NCBI RefSeq assembly: GCF_010131535.1
Contig: NZ_WUBS01000008.1
Location: 62,001 to 126,000 of the forward strand
Source: Acerihabitans arboris
Lineage (GTDB): Bacteria; Pseudomonadota; Gammaproteobacteria; Enterobacterales; Enterobacteriaceae
Direction of reading: 5' to 3'
DNA length: 64,000 nucleotides
Below are positions 35,262 through 45,703 of the stretch, one piece after another. The first letter of the stretch is position 1. The number at the start of each line of letters is the position of its first letter. Both the position numbers and the translations under genes were made by a program. The notes below the pieces were generated by a model. That model was not told where the DNA came from. It searched no databases and saw nothing but the letters and a program-made list of their open reading frames with translations.

Positions 35262-35915
35262 ATGAAACGCGTCGGCGTCGTTTTAAGTGGGTGTGGTGTG
35301 CATGACGGTAGCGAAATTCACGAAGCGGTACTGACGTTGCTGGCCCTGGATCGGGCCGGGGCCGAGGCGGTATGCTTTGCGCCTGACAGCATGCAGGCCG
35401 TTGTTATCGATCATTTTTCCGGTGAAAAAACGACGGGGCAACGCAATATCCTGGTCGAGTCCGCGCGTATCGCGCGCGGCCATATCCGCCCGCTGTCCGA
35501 GGCGCGCGCGGATGAGCTTGACGCGCTGATCGTGCCGGGTGGATTCGGCGCAGTGCTGAACCTGAGCGATATTGCCGACAAAGGCGCCGAGTGTGGAGTG
35601 GATGCCGATTTGCGTCGCCTGACCCGGGAAATACATAAGCGGCGTAAAGCAATCGGTTTTATTTGCATCGCGTCGGCGCTGTTGCCGAAGCTGCTCGATA
35701 CGCCCTTGCGTTTAACCATCGGCACCGACATTGATACCGCGGAAATGATCGAGGATATGGGCGGTATCCATGTGGTCTGTCCGGTGGACGATATCGTGGT
35801 CGATGCCGACAATAAAGTGATCACCACCCCCGGCTATATGCTGGCCGCCTCGATTGCCGAGGCGGCAAAGGGTATCGATAAACTGGTGGCGCGGGTGCTG
35901 GAATTGACCGCATGA
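35262..35915 (+). CDS. elbB: DJ-1/PfpI-like protein ElbB (glyoxalase III activity reported)
   Basis: Class-I amidotransferase-like protein, 217 residues from [12 protein letters not shown]. The start is set by a GAGGACATTT ribosome site; the frame is open 23 codons further upstream. The nucleophile-elbow cysteine is in [15 protein letters not shown] and the [14 protein letters not shown] loop is conserved. E. coli ElbB was named for isoprenoid effects and shows weak glyoxalase activity in vitro; the true substrate is uncertain. It overlaps mtgA by 4 bp. Confidence 0.94.
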   Translation: MKRVGVVLSGCGVHDGSEIHEAVLTLLALDRAGAEAVCFAPDSMQAVVIDHFSGEKTTGQRNILVESARIARGHIRPLSEARADELDALIVPGGFGAVLNLSDIADKGAECGVDADLRRLTREIHKRRKAIGFICIASALLPKLLDTPLRLTIGTDIDTAEMIEDMGGIHVVCPVDDIVVDADNKVITTPGYMLAASIAEAAKGIDKLVARVLELTA

Positions 35916-36640
35916 GGGGCAGGGGCGGCAGGCTTTTGGCGATACGCGCGGCGAAGTGGCTGCTGGCGGGATGTGCCGCGCTGCTCGGCGTGTGGCTATT
36001 GTCGGTGGTGGTGTTTGCGTTTCTGCCGGTGCCTTTCTCTGCGGTCATGACCGAGCGTCAGCTCGGCGCCTGGCTGCACGGCGATTTTGATTATGTCGCC
36101 CATTCCGACTGGGTGGGCATGAGCGATATCTCGCCAAATATGGCGCTGGCGGTGATTGCGGCCGAGGACCAGAAGTTTCCGCAGCACTGGGGATTTGATA
36201 TCGACGCCATCCAGGCGGCCGCGGCGCACAACGAACGCAGCCAGCGCATGCGCGGCGCGTCCACGATCTCCCAGCAAACCGCGAAGAACCTACTGTTGTG
36301 GAACGGGCGCAGCTGGGCCCGCAAGGGCCTGGAGGCCGGCATTACCCTCGCCATGGAGGGTATCTGGACCAAGCGGCGCATCCTGACGGTGTATTTGAAT
36401 ATTGCCGAGTTTGGCGAGGGCACCTTTGGGGTGGAAGCGGCGGCCCAGCGCTATTTCCGCAAACCGGCCAGCCGGCTGAGCGCCTCGGAAGCGGCGCTGC
36501 TGGCTGCGGTACTGCCGAACCCGCTGCGCTTTCGCGCCGATGCTCCATCGCGTTACGTACAGATGCGCCAGCAGTGGATTATGCGCCAGATGCGCCAGAT
36601 GGGGGGCGAGGATTACCTGCGGGAGAACCGCCTGCGCTGA
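35912..36640 (+). CDS. mtgA: Monofunctional peptidoglycan glycosyltransferase MtgA
   Basis: Inner-membrane GT51 enzyme (242 residues) that polymerises lipid II into glycan strands. An N-terminal membrane anchor (about 12-38) precedes the catalytic domain with Glu85 in [14 protein letters not shown], then [16 protein letters not shown] and [17 protein letters not shown] with the second catalytic glutamate region. The ATG overlaps the elbB stop. Confidence 0.96.
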   Translation: MRGRGGRLLAIRAAKWLLAGCAALLGVWLLSVVVFAFLPVPFSAVMTERQLGAWLHGDFDYVAHSDWVGMSDISPNMALAVIAAEDQKFPQHWGFDIDAIQAAAAHNERSQRMRGASTISQQTAKNLLLWNGRSWARKGLEAGITLAMEGIWTKRRILTVYLNIAEFGEGTFGVEAAAQRYFRKPASRLSASEAALLAAVLPNPLRFRADAPSRYVQMRQQWIMRQMRQMGGEDYLRENRLR

Positions 36641-36712
36641 ATAAGGCTTATGGCCGTTACGCTGCGCCTTACCCGGGTTCCCGCCGCGCCGGCGATGAAC
36701 CCGGGCGGTAGC

Positions 36713-37288
36713 TTATTTTATGTAGGTAAACGCCGTGGTGACGTGTTTAACGCCGCTCACCTGGCTTGCGGTCTGCGCCGCCGCCTTGCCCTCTTCGTTG
36801 GTCACCAGGCCCAGCAGGAAGACTTCGCCATTTTCCGTGGTCACTTTGACATTGGAGGATTTCACCGCGTCGCTGGCCAGCAGCTGCGAACGGATCTTGG
36901 TGGTGATCCAGGTATCCATCGAGGCGCGCCCCAGGCTGACCGGCTGTCCCTGGCGAATTTCATTATACACCTCGGTGGCGCCGTCCACGCCCACCACAAT
37001 CTGCTTGGCCCGGGTGGCCAATTCGGCGGACGGCGCTTGGCCGGTTAACAGGACCTTGCCCTGGTAGGCGGTGGCCACGATCCGCGTTTCTTTCTTAATC
37101 TGCGCGTCCTTGGCCAACGCGTTGCCTACGCGGGCTTCCAACGTGCCGTCATCGACCTGGGTCCCTACCGTGCGGGGATCCGTCGCGGTCTTGGTGGCCA
37201 CCGCCGCGCTGCCGACCACCACCGCACCGACGCATCCCTGAAGCAGCAGGGCGGTGAACAGCAGTACAAATGGGAAACGAACCTTCAT
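36713..37288 (-). CDS. dolP: Outer-membrane lipoprotein DolP (YraP)
   Basis: Lipoprotein with two BON domains that localises to division sites and supports outer-membrane integrity; its gene belongs to the sigma-E regulon in E. coli. It has 191 residues, a lipobox LLLQGC with acylated Cys19, and BON domains at about 46-112 and 124-190 (RIVATAYQGKVLLTGQAP; VKVTTENGEVFLLGLV). It is 9 bp downstream of diaA and convergent with mtgA. Confidence 0.96.
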   Translation of the reverse strand: MKVRFPFVLLFTALLLQGCVGAVVVGSAAVATKTATDPRTVGTQVDDGTLEARVGNALAKDAQIKKETRIVATAYQGKVLLTGQAPSAELATRAKQIVVGVDGATEVYNEIRQGQPVSLGRASMDTWITTKIRSQLLASDAVKSSNVKVTTENGEVFLLGLVTNEEGKAAAQTASQVSGVKHVTTAFTYIK

Positions 37289-37297
37289 TTGAGCTCC

Positions 37298-37888
37298 TTA
37301 ATCGTCCTGGTGAGGAAACAATGAATTATCAATCAGATCGCATAAACAATTTACCGTCAGCATATGCATTTCCTGTATGCGCGCGCTGCGGTGGGAAGGA
37401 ATTCGGATTTCAACGTCCTGCTGGCCGAGCAATCCCGCCAGTTCGCCGCCGTCGTAACCCGTCAGGGCTATGATGGTCATATCGCGGGTTACCGCGGCTT
37501 CCACCGCTTTCACAATATCACGGCTGTTACCCCGGGTGGAAATAGCGAGCAGAATATCACCGGCCTGCCCCAGAGCGCGTACCTGCTTGGCATAGATTTC
37601 CTGATGCAGGCGATCGTTGGCGATGGCGGTCAGCACCACGCTGTCGGCGTTTAACGCCACCGCCGGCAGGCTCGGGCGCTCGGTCTCATAACGGTTGATC
37701 ATGCTGGCGGCGAAATGCTGCGCGTTGGCGGCGGATGTTCCGTTGCCGCAGCACAGGATCTTATTGCCGCTGAGCAACGCCTGCACCAGGGCCGTGGCGG
37801 CGCGGGATATGGCGTCGGGCAACGCTTCCGCCGCCGCGATCTGGGTTTGGATACTTTCGGTGAAACAACCTTTTATTCTTTCCAGCAC
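37298..37888 (-). CDS. diaA: DnaA initiator-associating protein DiaA
   Basis: SIS-domain protein of 196 residues that forms a tetramer, binds several DnaA molecules and promotes timely initiation at oriC. The sugar-phosphate-isomerase-like core is [17 protein letters not shown], with [17 protein letters not shown] downstream. It lies between yraN (44 bp) and dolP, the standard order. GmhA is the nearest paralogue, but the neighbours and the [16 protein letters not shown] start favour DiaA. Confidence 0.95.
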   Translation of the reverse strand: MLERIKGCFTESIQTQIAAAEALPDAISRAATALVQALLSGNKILCCGNGTSAANAQHFAASMINRYETERPSLPAVALNADSVVLTAIANDRLHQEIYAKQVRALGQAGDILLAISTRGNSRDIVKAVEAAVTRDMTIIALTGYDGGELAGLLGQQDVEIRIPSHRSARIQEMHMLTVNCLCDLIDNSLFPHQDD

Positions 37889-37932
37889 GTTAGTTAAGCC
37901 TAATTATGTAATAAATGGATTAGCGGTAATCC

Positions 37933-38346
37933 CTATGCGCCGAAGGCGTTTACCAGCCATTCTACCCGGCAACCGGTGATTGCCAGGATATCGAAACGGC
38001 AAGGGGATGTTTCGAGGCTTTCGCCCCGGCGCGCCAGCCAGACCGCTGCCGCCAGCAGTAACCGGCGTTGTTTGTGTATGGTGATGCTTTCGGCGGCGGT
38101 ACCGAAGGCGTTATTACGGCGATAACGCACTTCGACAAACACCCAGGCGTGGCGCTCCCGCATGATTAAATCGATCTCGCCGCCGCGCACCCGCATATTG
38201 GCGGCGACGAAGCGCAGTCCGGCATCTTCCAGATACCGGCGCGCCTGAAGTTCCGCCTGCGCGCCGGACTGCCGCCGGTTTAGAGTGCCTGTACCAATTT
38301 TCCCTGTTGGTATTTCAGCCAAGACAATTTCCTGTTGATAACACAA
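37933..38346 (-). CDS. yraN: UPF0102 endonuclease-like protein YraN
   Basis: Small protein (137 residues) with a Holliday-junction-resolvase-like restriction-endonuclease fold: the GGEIDLIM...VFVEVRYR arrangement gives the D-x(n)-ExK-like core. The function is unknown. The ATG at 38346 puts 67 bp inside the end of lpoA; E. coli yraN overlaps lpoA too. A start further in is possible, since the first 20 residues are not conserved. Confidence 0.88.
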   Translation of the reverse strand: MCYQQEIVLAEIPTGKIGTGTLNRRQSGAQAELQARRYLEDAGLRFVAANMRVRGGEIDLIMRERHAWVFVEVRYRRNNAFGTAAESITIHKQRRLLLAAAVWLARRGESLETSPCRFDILAITGCRVEWLVNAFGA

Positions 38347-40232
38347 TCCGGTGTTGCCGACAGCTGGCCGGTATCGCCCGCCACCTGGAAGCCGGGGATC
38401 TGGCGCATTTCGGAGAAATGGTTAACCAGCGTCCAGGCGTCCATGCCCATGGCGTACAGCCGCACCAGGGAATAATCTTCCTTGAACTGCGCGCTGGTCT
38501 GCTGCAACAGGCCCGGGTTGGCACCCGCCAGCAGCGGGATATCACTGAACTCCAGCCCTTCCATTTCCAGACGGTAGTCCGGGCCGGCGTCGGCCTGGTA
38601 GCTGCGCGAGCTGGCAAACAGGCCCAGGCGCGCGCGCGAGCTGGTACGCATGTCGATCATGGGTTTGATCAACGCCAGCTCGGATGGCGTGGCGATAATA
38701 TATACCGCATCGACGGCGCCCCCGCCGGTGGCGGAAGGGGAAACGGCCGCATCGCTCGGCGGTGCCGGAATGGTCAGCCCGGCGATGGTCACCGACTGTG
38801 GCTCGGACGGCGCGGCGGAGGATACCGGCTGGCCGGAGAGCTGGATGCCGCTGCCGCTGTTGATGGCCTGCTTCAGCTCGCCGACGGCGCCGATACGCTG
38901 CTCCAGCACGGCGCCGCCGCCGGCCTTGGTCCAGGCGTCGGCAAAGGCCTTGACGACGCGATCGCCGAGCGATCCGCGCGGCACCAGCAGTAACGGCTGT
39001 TGCCGGTGCTGCTGGAAGATGTGGTTGGCGGCGTCGCGGGCCTCGTCTTCGGGCGACAGTGAAAAATAACAAATATTCGGCCGGTTCTGCAGATGCTCCG
39101 GTTGATTGAGCGCCAGGATATTCATTGTGCTCTGGCTGGCGTAGAGCTGTTCCACCTCGTTTTTCAGCAGCGGGCCGACGATCATGGTCGCCCCGTCCTG
39201 CTGCGCCTGCGCCAGCAGCGCCGGCAGCGGCTGGCTGGAGGTATCATAGATTTTTACCTGCGTGCCGCTGGCCTGGCCCGCCGTGATTGGCGTGGCGGCT
39301 GGCGGCTGCGCGGGCGGGGTTGCTGCCGCGGTGCCGCCGGCGGGCGCCGGGTCGACCGGCGCCGTGTTCACACCATTCCTGGCGGCGTTGAATCCCTGCT
39401 GGATGGCGCTGGAAAACACCTGCGCCTGTCCGCTCATGGGCAGGAACAGGGCAATTTGTCCGGCCGACGAGGGCTGGTAATTCAGCACCTGGTTAAGCTG
39501 GGTCGGCAGGGTCTTGGCCGCCGGGTTCTGCGGATAACGGGTCTGCCAATCCCTGATGCCGGCCTTCAGCAGGGCGGGATCCTGTTTATTGTCCTGGTAG
39601 ACATGCTGCAAATCCAGCCAGCCCTGCAGGACGTTTTCGTCGGCGTTAATCACCAGGTTGGCCTGCGGCTGAGCCGAAAACGCCAGCAGGGTTTGCCAGG
39701 TCTGGTCGATATTCTGCTGATGCGCCTGGTCTTTTAGCAAAGGCTCCTGGGCGATATAGGCGCGCAGCAGATCCAGCGACGGCTGTTGGCCCTGGCCCGC
39801 GGCAATGCGCACCTGCAGGAAACGGGCCTGCTGCTCGGCGGTGAGCTGTCCCGGGTCCAGTTTTTGCAGCGCTGCGGCGGCGTCCTGCGGTCGTTTTTGC
39901 GCGACGGCCAGTTCGGCGGACAGCAAAAGCTGCTCGCGCTGTTGGACATCGGTCAGCGCTTGGGGTAGCGTGCCGAGCAACTGCTGCGCCCGATCGGTCT
40001 TGCCTTCGTTAATCAGCGCGCGAATGGCAAGTAATTGAAAGTCGGTCTTGCTATCATTGTCCGCCTGCTGCATTTGTTGCAGGTAGTAATCGGCGTTGGC
40101 GCCGGCCTTGACCTGCCCGCCGCCGGCCGGTGTCTGCGGCTCCTGGCCAGAACACGCCGCCAGGATCAGCGCAGCCAGCACGACGGGTAGAACACGCCCT
40201 GTTTTAAAACCCATGACATATGAGTAAAGCAT
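38280..40232 (-). CDS. lpoA: Penicillin-binding protein activator LpoA
   Basis: Outer-membrane lipoprotein that reaches through the periplasm and stimulates PBP1A. The start MLYSYVMGF at 40232 gives 650 residues and follows GGATACAG; an ATG at 40214 is an alternative. A lipobox LILAAC is near residue 26. The N-terminal half is TPR-like ([18 protein letters not shown]), then an Ala/Pro/Thr-rich insert (about 300-335, [18 protein letters not shown]), then a periplasmic-binding-protein-like half ending [17 protein letters not shown]. It is divergent from rsmI by 62 bp. Confidence 0.95.
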   Translation of the reverse strand: MLYSYVMGFKTGRVLPVVLAALILAACSGQEPQTPAGGGQVKAGANADYYLQQMQQADNDSKTDFQLLAIRALINEGKTDRAQQLLGTLPQALTDVQQREQLLLSAELAVAQKRPQDAAAALQKLDPGQLTAEQQARFLQVRIAAGQGQQPSLDLLRAYIAQEPLLKDQAHQQNIDQTWQTLLAFSAQPQANLVINADENVLQGWLDLQHVYQDNKQDPALLKAGIRDWQTRYPQNPAAKTLPTQLNQVLNYQPSSAGQIALFLPMSGQAQVFSSAIQQGFNAARNGVNTAPVDPAPAGGTAAATPPAQPPAATPITAGQASGTQVKIYDTSSQPLPALLAQAQQDGATMIVGPLLKNEVEQLYASQSTMNILALNQPEHLQNRPNICYFSLSPEDEARDAANHIFQQHRQQPLLLVPRGSLGDRVVKAFADAWTKAGGGAVLEQRIGAVGELKQAINSGSGIQLSGQPVSSAAPSEPQSVTIAGLTIPAPPSDAAVSPSATGGGAVDAVYIIATPSELALIKPMIDMRTSSRARLGLFASSRSYQADAGPDYRLEMEGLEFSDIPLLAGANPGLLQQTSAQFKEDYSLVRLYAMGMDAWTLVNHFSEMRQIPGFQVAGDTGQLSATPDCVINRKLSWLKYQQGKLVQAL

Positions 40233-40294
40233 TCTGTATCCAGTGATGTTTTTTTCAAGATGCTCAATATTAAATCGGCAATCCGGATGAGACA

Positions 40295-41164
40295 ATGAAT
40301 CAACACCAACAAGCGGATATTTCCGCATCAACGCTTTATGTGGTACCGACTCCCATTGGTAATCTGGAAGACATCACCCAGCGGGCGCTGTCGACACTTC
40401 AGCGGGTTGACCTGATTGCTGCCGAAGATACCCGTCATACCGGTCTATTGTTACAACATTTTGCCATAAATGCGCGCCTGTTCGCGTTACATGATCATAA
40501 CGAACAGCAAAAAGCGGATGTTTTGCTGGCAAAACTCCAGGAAGGACAGAGTATCGCACTTGTCTGCGACGCAGGCACGCCGTTGATTAACGATCCGGGC
40601 TATCATTTAGTGCGCCGCTGTCGCGAGGCGGGTATCCGGGTGGTGCCGCTGCCGGGTCCGTGCGCGGCCATTACCGCGCTGTCCGCCGCCGGGCTGCCCT
40701 CCGATCGCTTCTGCTACGAGGGTTTCCTGCCGGCCAGGCGCAAAGGCCGCCAGGATACCCTGCTGGCCCTGGAGCAGGAACCACGCACGCTGATTTTCTA
40801 TGAGTCCACCCATCGCCTGCTCGAGAGCCTGCAGGATATGGTCACCGTATGGGGGCCGGCGCGGTATGTGGTGCTGGCGCGCGAACTGACCAAGACCTGG
40901 GAGAGTATTTACGGCGCGCCGGTAGGCGAACTGCTGGCCTGGGTCGGCGAGGACGAGCACCGGGCGCGCGGTGAAATGGTGCTGGTGGTCGAAGGTTTTC
41001 AGGTCCAGGACGACGCCCTGCCGCCGGAGGCGCTGCGCACCCTCGGGCTGCTGCAAAAGGAGCTGCCGCTGAATAAAGCCGCCGCCCTGGCCGCTGAAAT
41101 CCACGGCGTGAAAAAAAATGCCCTCTATCGTTATGCCCTGGATCAGCTTGGGGATGACAATTGA
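40295..41164 (+). CDS. rsmI: 16S rRNA C1402 2'-O-methyltransferase RsmI
   Basis: Tetrapyrrole-methylase-fold SAM enzyme that methylates the ribose of C1402 in the P-site of 16S rRNA. It has 289 residues with the signature [15 protein letters not shown] (about 14-28), [12 protein letters not shown] and [16 protein letters not shown]. It is divergent from lpoA as in E. coli, and rnpB begins about 25 bp after its stop. Confidence 0.96.
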   Translation: MNQHQQADISASTLYVVPTPIGNLEDITQRALSTLQRVDLIAAEDTRHTGLLLQHFAINARLFALHDHNEQQKADVLLAKLQEGQSIALVCDAGTPLINDPGYHLVRRCREAGIRVVPLPGPCAAITALSAAGLPSDRFCYEGFLPARRKGRQDTLLALEQEPRTLIFYESTHRLLESLQDMVTVWGPARYVVLARELTKTWESIYGAPVGELLAWVGEDEHRARGEMVLVVEGFQVQDDALPPEALRTLGLLQKELPLNKAAALAAEIHGVKKNALYRYALDQLGDDN

Positions 41165-41189
41165 TTAAAAAGCTTTTATACTCCGCGCC

Positions 41190-41566
<377 letters not shown>

Positions 41567-41573
41567 TCGCGTT

Positions 41574-41608
41574 AACCCCGTGCCTGTTTATGGCATGGGG
41601 TTTTTTTT
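41574..41608 (+). terminator. Intrinsic terminator of rnpB
   Basis: CCCCGTGCC (41576-41584) pairs with GGCATGGGG (41592-41600) with one G-U, and is followed by eight T. It lies just after the mature RNA end. Confidence 0.92.
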
Positions 41609-41662
41609 CGCCCCGCAAACCACGACGGCTGCCTTGGCGCGCAACATCATGCTATCCCATCC

Positions 41663-42412
41663 CTAGTCCGCCAAATCAATCAATAAAGCCCGCAGCGGCG
41701 TTTGCGCCTGTAGCCGGACCCGGTGCTCATTATGGATAAAGGCACCATCGCCGCAGGTCAACGAGGTTGGAGTGTCCCTGCTAGCGGCATGGTCCGGGTG
41801 GCCGCTATGCGCAGGGTTAATGATATGATCCGGGTCGCCAAGGTAAACGGTTCCGTGCACCGATTGCAGATAGGCGCGCGAGCCCTGCAGATCAAGCGTC
41901 AGGCTTTGCCCCGCCGGCAGCTCCACATGATGTACCCAGGCCTGCTGGCGCAGCTGCAGGCTGCCGTCTTCGCCGTCCGGCGAGGCCAGAAGCAGGTGGG
42001 GCCGGTCGGGTATCGCCAGGCGCTGGACCACGCTGTTTTCCCTAGCAGGGCACGCATCCATCCACAGCTGCAGACGGGTCAGCGGCGCCGATCCGATATT
42101 ATGTTCGCTGTAGGTGACCCCGGCCTGCGCCGCCAGCAGCAGGGCGTCGCCGGCGGAGACCTGGATATGGTTGCCCTCGCTGTCGCGGTATTCCGCCTGC
42201 CCCCGCAGGATCAGGTTAAGGATATCGACCTGGGGATAGGCGCGCGGCTGGAAGGAGGCGCCGACCGCCAGCACCTCTTGGTTCAGCACGCGCAGGGACG
42301 CGTAGCCAAGCATCTTGGGATCAAAAAAATGCCCGAAGGAAAAGGTATAACGGGCCTGTAGCCAACCGTAGTCGGCATGGCCGCACTGTTTCGCCGTTCT
42401 GTATGTAATCAT
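41663..42412 (-). CDS. yhaK: Pirin-family bicupin YhaK with a His/Asp-rich insertion
   Basis: Bicupin of the pirin family, 249 residues. E. coli YhaK (about 233) is reported as a redox-sensitive cytosolic protein without a known substrate. The N-terminal cupin (YGWLQARYTFSFGHFFDP, then PQVDILNLILRGQAEYRD) and the C-terminal part (GSLQLRQQAWVHHVEL, ending PLRALLIDLAD) match. Residues about 192-215 form an extra loop with four histidines (196, 202, 205, 208) and a repeated PDH motif that E. coli lacks. It is divergent from yhaJ. Confidence 0.93.
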   Translation of the reverse strand: MITYRTAKQCGHADYGWLQARYTFSFGHFFDPKMLGYASLRVLNQEVLAVGASFQPRAYPQVDILNLILRGQAEYRDSEGNHIQVSAGDALLLAAQAGVTYSEHNIGSAPLTRLQLWMDACPARENSVVQRLAIPDRPHLLLASPDGEDGSLQLRQQAWVHHVELPAGQSLTLDLQGSRAYLQSVHGTVYLGDPDHIINPAHSGHPDHAASRDTPTSLTCGDGAFIHNEHRVRLQAQTPLRALLIDLAD

Positions 42413-42621
42413 GGCTTTTCTGCTTATTCTGGATGAGCAAAACGCTCATTTTTATTGCCTGTAGGGTAGGATGGCGTGCTTATCGTCGCACCCGTCATCG
42501 CGCCGGCGATATCGGGACAGGACGCCAAAAACTTTACTTTATAAATAGTAAGGGTATGGACGGCGGATTGTTAGCAAGTTAATCTGGTCAGTATGTTCAA
42601 AATTCCTGAATGAGACCGGTA

Positions 42622-43512
42622 ATGGCAAGAGAACGGGCGTTAACGCTGGAAGCATTACGGGTGATGGATGCTATCGACCGCCGCGGCAGCTTTGCGGCGG
42701 CGGCGGATGAGCTGGGCCGGGTTCCCTCGGCGCTCAGCTATACCATGCAAAAGCTGGAAGAAGAGCTGGACGTGGTGCTGTTCGACCGTTCCGGGCACCG
42801 CACCAAGTTCACCAACGTCGGCCGGATGCTGCTGGAGCGCGGGCGTGTGCTGCTGGAAGCGGCGGATAAGCTGACCACCGATGCCGAAGCGCTGGCGCGC
42901 GGTTGGGAAACCCATTTGACCTTGGTGACGGAAGCGCTGGTGCCCAGCGAAAAGCTGTTCCCGTTAATTGAAAAACTGACGCTCAAGGCCAATACCCAGG
43001 TGTCGATTATTACCGAGGTGCTGGCCGGGGCATGGGAACGGCTGGAGCAGGGGCGGGCGGATATCGTTATCGCGCCGGATATGCATTTTCGCACCTCCTC
43101 TGAAATCAACAGCCGCAAGCTGTATAAAATCCTCAATGTCTACGTGGCAAGCCCGGATCATCCGATCCACCAGGAGCCGGAGCCGCTCTCCGAGCTGACC
43201 CGGGTGAAATATCGCGGCATTGCCATTGCCGACACCGCCCGCGAACGACCGGTGCTGACCGTCCAGTTGCTGGATAAGCAGCAACGCCTGACGGTCAGCT
43301 CCATGCACGATAAGCACCAGGCGCTGCTGGCCGGGCTGGGCGTGGCCACCATGCCGTATCCGCTGGTGGCAGGGGATATTGCCGCCGGACGGCTGCGGGT
43401 GGTCGGCCCCGAATACAGCATGGAGAACGACATTATCATGGCCTGGCGCCGCGACAGCATGGGCGAGGCCAAGTCCTGGTTCCTGCGTGAAATCCCGCGA
43501 TTGTTTGCCTGA
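42622..43512 (+). CDS. yhaJ: LysR-type transcriptional regulator YhaJ
   Basis: LysR regulator of 296 residues. The N-terminal HTH (about 4-64: RRGSFAAAADELGRVPSALSYTMQKLE) is almost identical to E. coli YhaJ, so its DNA target is probably conserved. The effector domain contains VYVASPDHPIHQEPEPLS and LAGLGVATMPYPLV. In E. coli YhaJ activates yqjF in response to aromatic (dinitrotoluene-derived) compounds and influences type III secretion in pathogens; yqjF lies 1.2 kb away here. The start MARERALT is used; a start four codons upstream is possible. Confidence 0.94.
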   Translation: MARERALTLEALRVMDAIDRRGSFAAAADELGRVPSALSYTMQKLEEELDVVLFDRSGHRTKFTNVGRMLLERGRVLLEAADKLTTDAEALARGWETHLTLVTEALVPSEKLFPLIEKLTLKANTQVSIITEVLAGAWERLEQGRADIVIAPDMHFRTSSEINSRKLYKILNVYVASPDHPIHQEPEPLSELTRVKYRGIAIADTARERPVLTVQLLDKQQRLTVSSMHDKHQALLAGLGVATMPYPLVAGDIAAGRLRVVGPEYSMENDIIMAWRRDSMGEAKSWFLREIPRLFA

Positions 43513-43516
43513 ACGC

Positions 43517-44518
43517 TCAGCTTTCGCCGGCCGGGCCAAAACGATCGTCGCGGCCGTGCGGTTCGTCCAGGTCCTGCAAGGGGCCGATGGAGATAATGCC
43601 GTGCGGATTGATCGTGGCGTGGCTGCGGTAATAGTGGTTGCGGATATGGGCAAAATCCACCGTGTCGCTGACGCCCGGCATCTGGTAAATATCGCGCAGG
43701 AAGCCCGACAGGTTGAGATAGTCGCCAATCCGGCGGCGATCGCATTTGAAATGGGTGACATAAACCGGATCAAAGCGGATCAATGTGGTCCACAGGCGCA
43801 AATCCGCCTCGGTCAGGCGGTCGCCGGTCAGGTAGCGGTGGCGGCCTAAGATTGTCTCCAGCCGTTCCAACGCGGCGAAAACTCCCTCCACCGCCTCATC
43901 ATAGGCCTGCTGCGATGTGGCAAAGCCCGCTTTATATACGCCGTTGTTGACCCGATCGTAGACCCAGGCGTTGATCTCGTCGATCTGCGCGCGCAGCTCC
44001 CGGGGATAATAATCGCCGGCGCGGGCGCCGACGCCGTCGAACGCGCTGTTGAACATGCGGATAATCTCCGCCGATTCATTGCTGACGATGGTTTTTCCAA
44101 CGGTATCCCATAACACCGGCACCGTGGTGCGCCCGCTGTAGCGCGGGTCGGCCTCGAGATAGAGCTGGTAGAGATAATCCTTATTGTAAAGCGGGTCGCC
44201 GGTGGCGGCGGGGAAGTCGGTGCCGAAGGTCCAGCCGTTTTCCAGCATCAGGGGATGGACCACCGATATCGGGATCAGGGATTCCAGCCCCTTGAGCTTG
44301 CGCATCAGCAGCGTGCGGTGCGCCCAGGGGCAGGCCAGCGAGACATAGAGATGATAGCGGTGGCCCGCCGCCGCAAAACCGCCGCGCCCTGCGGGGCCGG
44401 GAGCGCCGTCGGGTGTAATCCAGTTACGGAACTGCGCGGCCGAGCGTTCGAAATGCCCGCCGGTGGATTTGGTGTCGTACCAGCTGTCTTGCCATTTGCC
44501 TTCTACGAGCAGTCCCAT
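43517..44518 (-). CDS. yqjG: Glutathionyl-hydroquinone reductase YqjG
   Basis: Xi-class GST that reduces glutathionyl-hydroquinones. The start MGLLVEGKWQDSWYD has an AAGGAG ribosome site and gives 333 residues; the frame is open 58 codons further up without support. The catalytic Cys63 is in SLACPWAHRTLL, and the GST C-terminal domain has LTGDRLTEADLRLWTTLIRFD. It is convergent with yhaJ (4-bp gap) and downstream of yqjF. Confidence 0.95.
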   Translation of the reverse strand: MGLLVEGKWQDSWYDTKSTGGHFERSAAQFRNWITPDGAPGPAGRGGFAAAGHRYHLYVSLACPWAHRTLLMRKLKGLESLIPISVVHPLMLENGWTFGTDFPAATGDPLYNKDYLYQLYLEADPRYSGRTTVPVLWDTVGKTIVSNESAEIIRMFNSAFDGVGARAGDYYPRELRAQIDEINAWVYDRVNNGVYKAGFATSQQAYDEAVEGVFAALERLETILGRHRYLTGDRLTEADLRLWTTLIRFDPVYVTHFKCDRRRIGDYLNLSGFLRDIYQMPGVSDTVDFAHIRNHYYRSHATINPHGIISIGPLQDLDEPHGRDDRFGPAGES

Positions 44519-44711
44519 AAACGCGCTCCTTCTTTCCGTTGATACACAGTTGGGTTTAACCCCGGGTGTTGGGGGCCTCCCGTGCCATGGGGCGTTCTGA
44601 TGGACGGAAAAACCTTGTCCGCTTCGACCCCATAGGCACGCCCTCCCCTGACACGCCGGGTTTAAGTTTGGTGGCATGGTAAGTGTAGCCACGTTTAATG
44701 AGGGCGGCCTG

Positions 44712-45107
44712 TTACCACTTTTTGTTCAATACGCGATCAATGCTGAAATAACCGGCGCCGAGCACCGCCAGCAGTAAATAGCCGCCGGAGATGGACAGGT
44801 TTTTCATGAAGTTGATCTGATTGCCGGCCTGGGAGAAATCGCTATGGAAAATAAACGCGGTCAGCAGCACAAAGACCAGGGTAACCAACGCCACGGTGCG
44901 GGTTAGGAATCCGAACAGGATGGCCAGACCGCCGCCAAATTCCAGCAATATGGTCAGCGGCAACATAAAGCCCGGTACGCCCATCGCTTCCATATATTGT
45001 TGGGTACCGGCGTAACCGCCGCCCATTTTGCCGAAGCCGGCGACGATAAACAGGACTGGCATCAGGATACGGGCAACCAGAATGGCGCTATCATCTAATT
45101 TTTTCAT
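44712..45107 (-). CDS. yqjF: DoxX-family inner-membrane protein YqjF
   Basis: Small quinol-oxidase-subunit-like DoxX protein, 131 residues with four membrane helices (ILVARILMPVLFIVAGFGKMGG, PLTILLEFGGGLAILFGF and others). It is a predicted membrane protein without established activity. In E. coli its promoter is the target of YhaJ. It lies between yqjK and yqjG as in E. coli. Confidence 0.93.
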   Translation of the reverse strand: MKKLDDSAILVARILMPVLFIVAGFGKMGGGYAGTQQYMEAMGVPGFMLPLTILLEFGGGLAILFGFLTRTVALVTLVFVLLTAFIFHSDFSQAGNQINFMKNLSISGGYLLLAVLGAGYFSIDRVLNKKW

Positions 45108-45418
45108 CTTCTTATCATCTCATTTTTGTACAGCGGCCATCGTTATGAAAGCCAGGATACGCCAGGTTTTAAGGGCTGTTAGTCGGCTCTAATACCCGTT
45201 ACGTTTGATAGGGGGGATGGTATCTGTCTGAGAGGTTGGGTGATAGCGATTAAAACTGTCGGTTATTATCAAATAAATTGAGCAAAGCCATCAGCCTTAT
45301 CGCCCGGCGCTATCTACCGCAGCGCGCGAACCTGCCCGCGAGCACTATTTTATGAGCAGGCGCAAACCGCCCCAAGGGCGGTATTTTAGCGAGATCCGGG
45401 GGTTACTGCATAAGGGGG
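45108..45418. other. Noncoding gap yqjF/yqjK with a GC hairpin
   Basis: 311 bp with no credible ORF. ACCGCCCC/AGGGCGGT forms a hairpin at 45366-45382; on the minus strand it could weakly terminate yqjDEK, although its T-run is on the plus side. The part nearer yqjF (45108-45290) is where a yqjF promoter would be expected. Confidence 0.4.
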
Positions 45419-45703
45419 TTAACGGGATTGGAGCGTGGAGCGGATAAGCCTGATCGTGCCGATAATGCCGAGCGCGCGTTTGGTCCAGAGGATCAGGCGG
45501 CTGGGATGGCGAATATTGTACAGCGCCAGCAGGCTGGAGCCGGCTATCAGGTACTTGCGCAAACCCAGTAGGGTATTCCAGCCGCGATCGTAACGGGCGG
45601 TGGCGTAATACCAGGCCCGTTTTTCCGCGCCTAAATCCAGCCGTTGTTGATGAATCTTGCGCAATAGCTCTATTTTAGTCACTTTAGGATTTTTGTCGCT
45701 CAT
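45419..45703 (-). CDS. yqjK: YqjK-like protein
   Basis: Small basic protein (94 residues) of unknown function found with yqjD and yqjE. It matches E. coli YqjK in the pattern LRKIHQQRLDLGAEKRAWY...RYDRGWNTLLGLRKYLIAGSS; a single hydrophobic stretch is at about 48-62. The ATG overlaps the yqjE stop by 4 bp. Confidence 0.88.
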   Translation of the reverse strand: MSDKNPKVTKIELLRKIHQQRLDLGAEKRAWYYATARYDRGWNTLLGLRKYLIAGSSLLALYNIRHPSRLILWTKRALGIIGTIRLIRSTLQSR

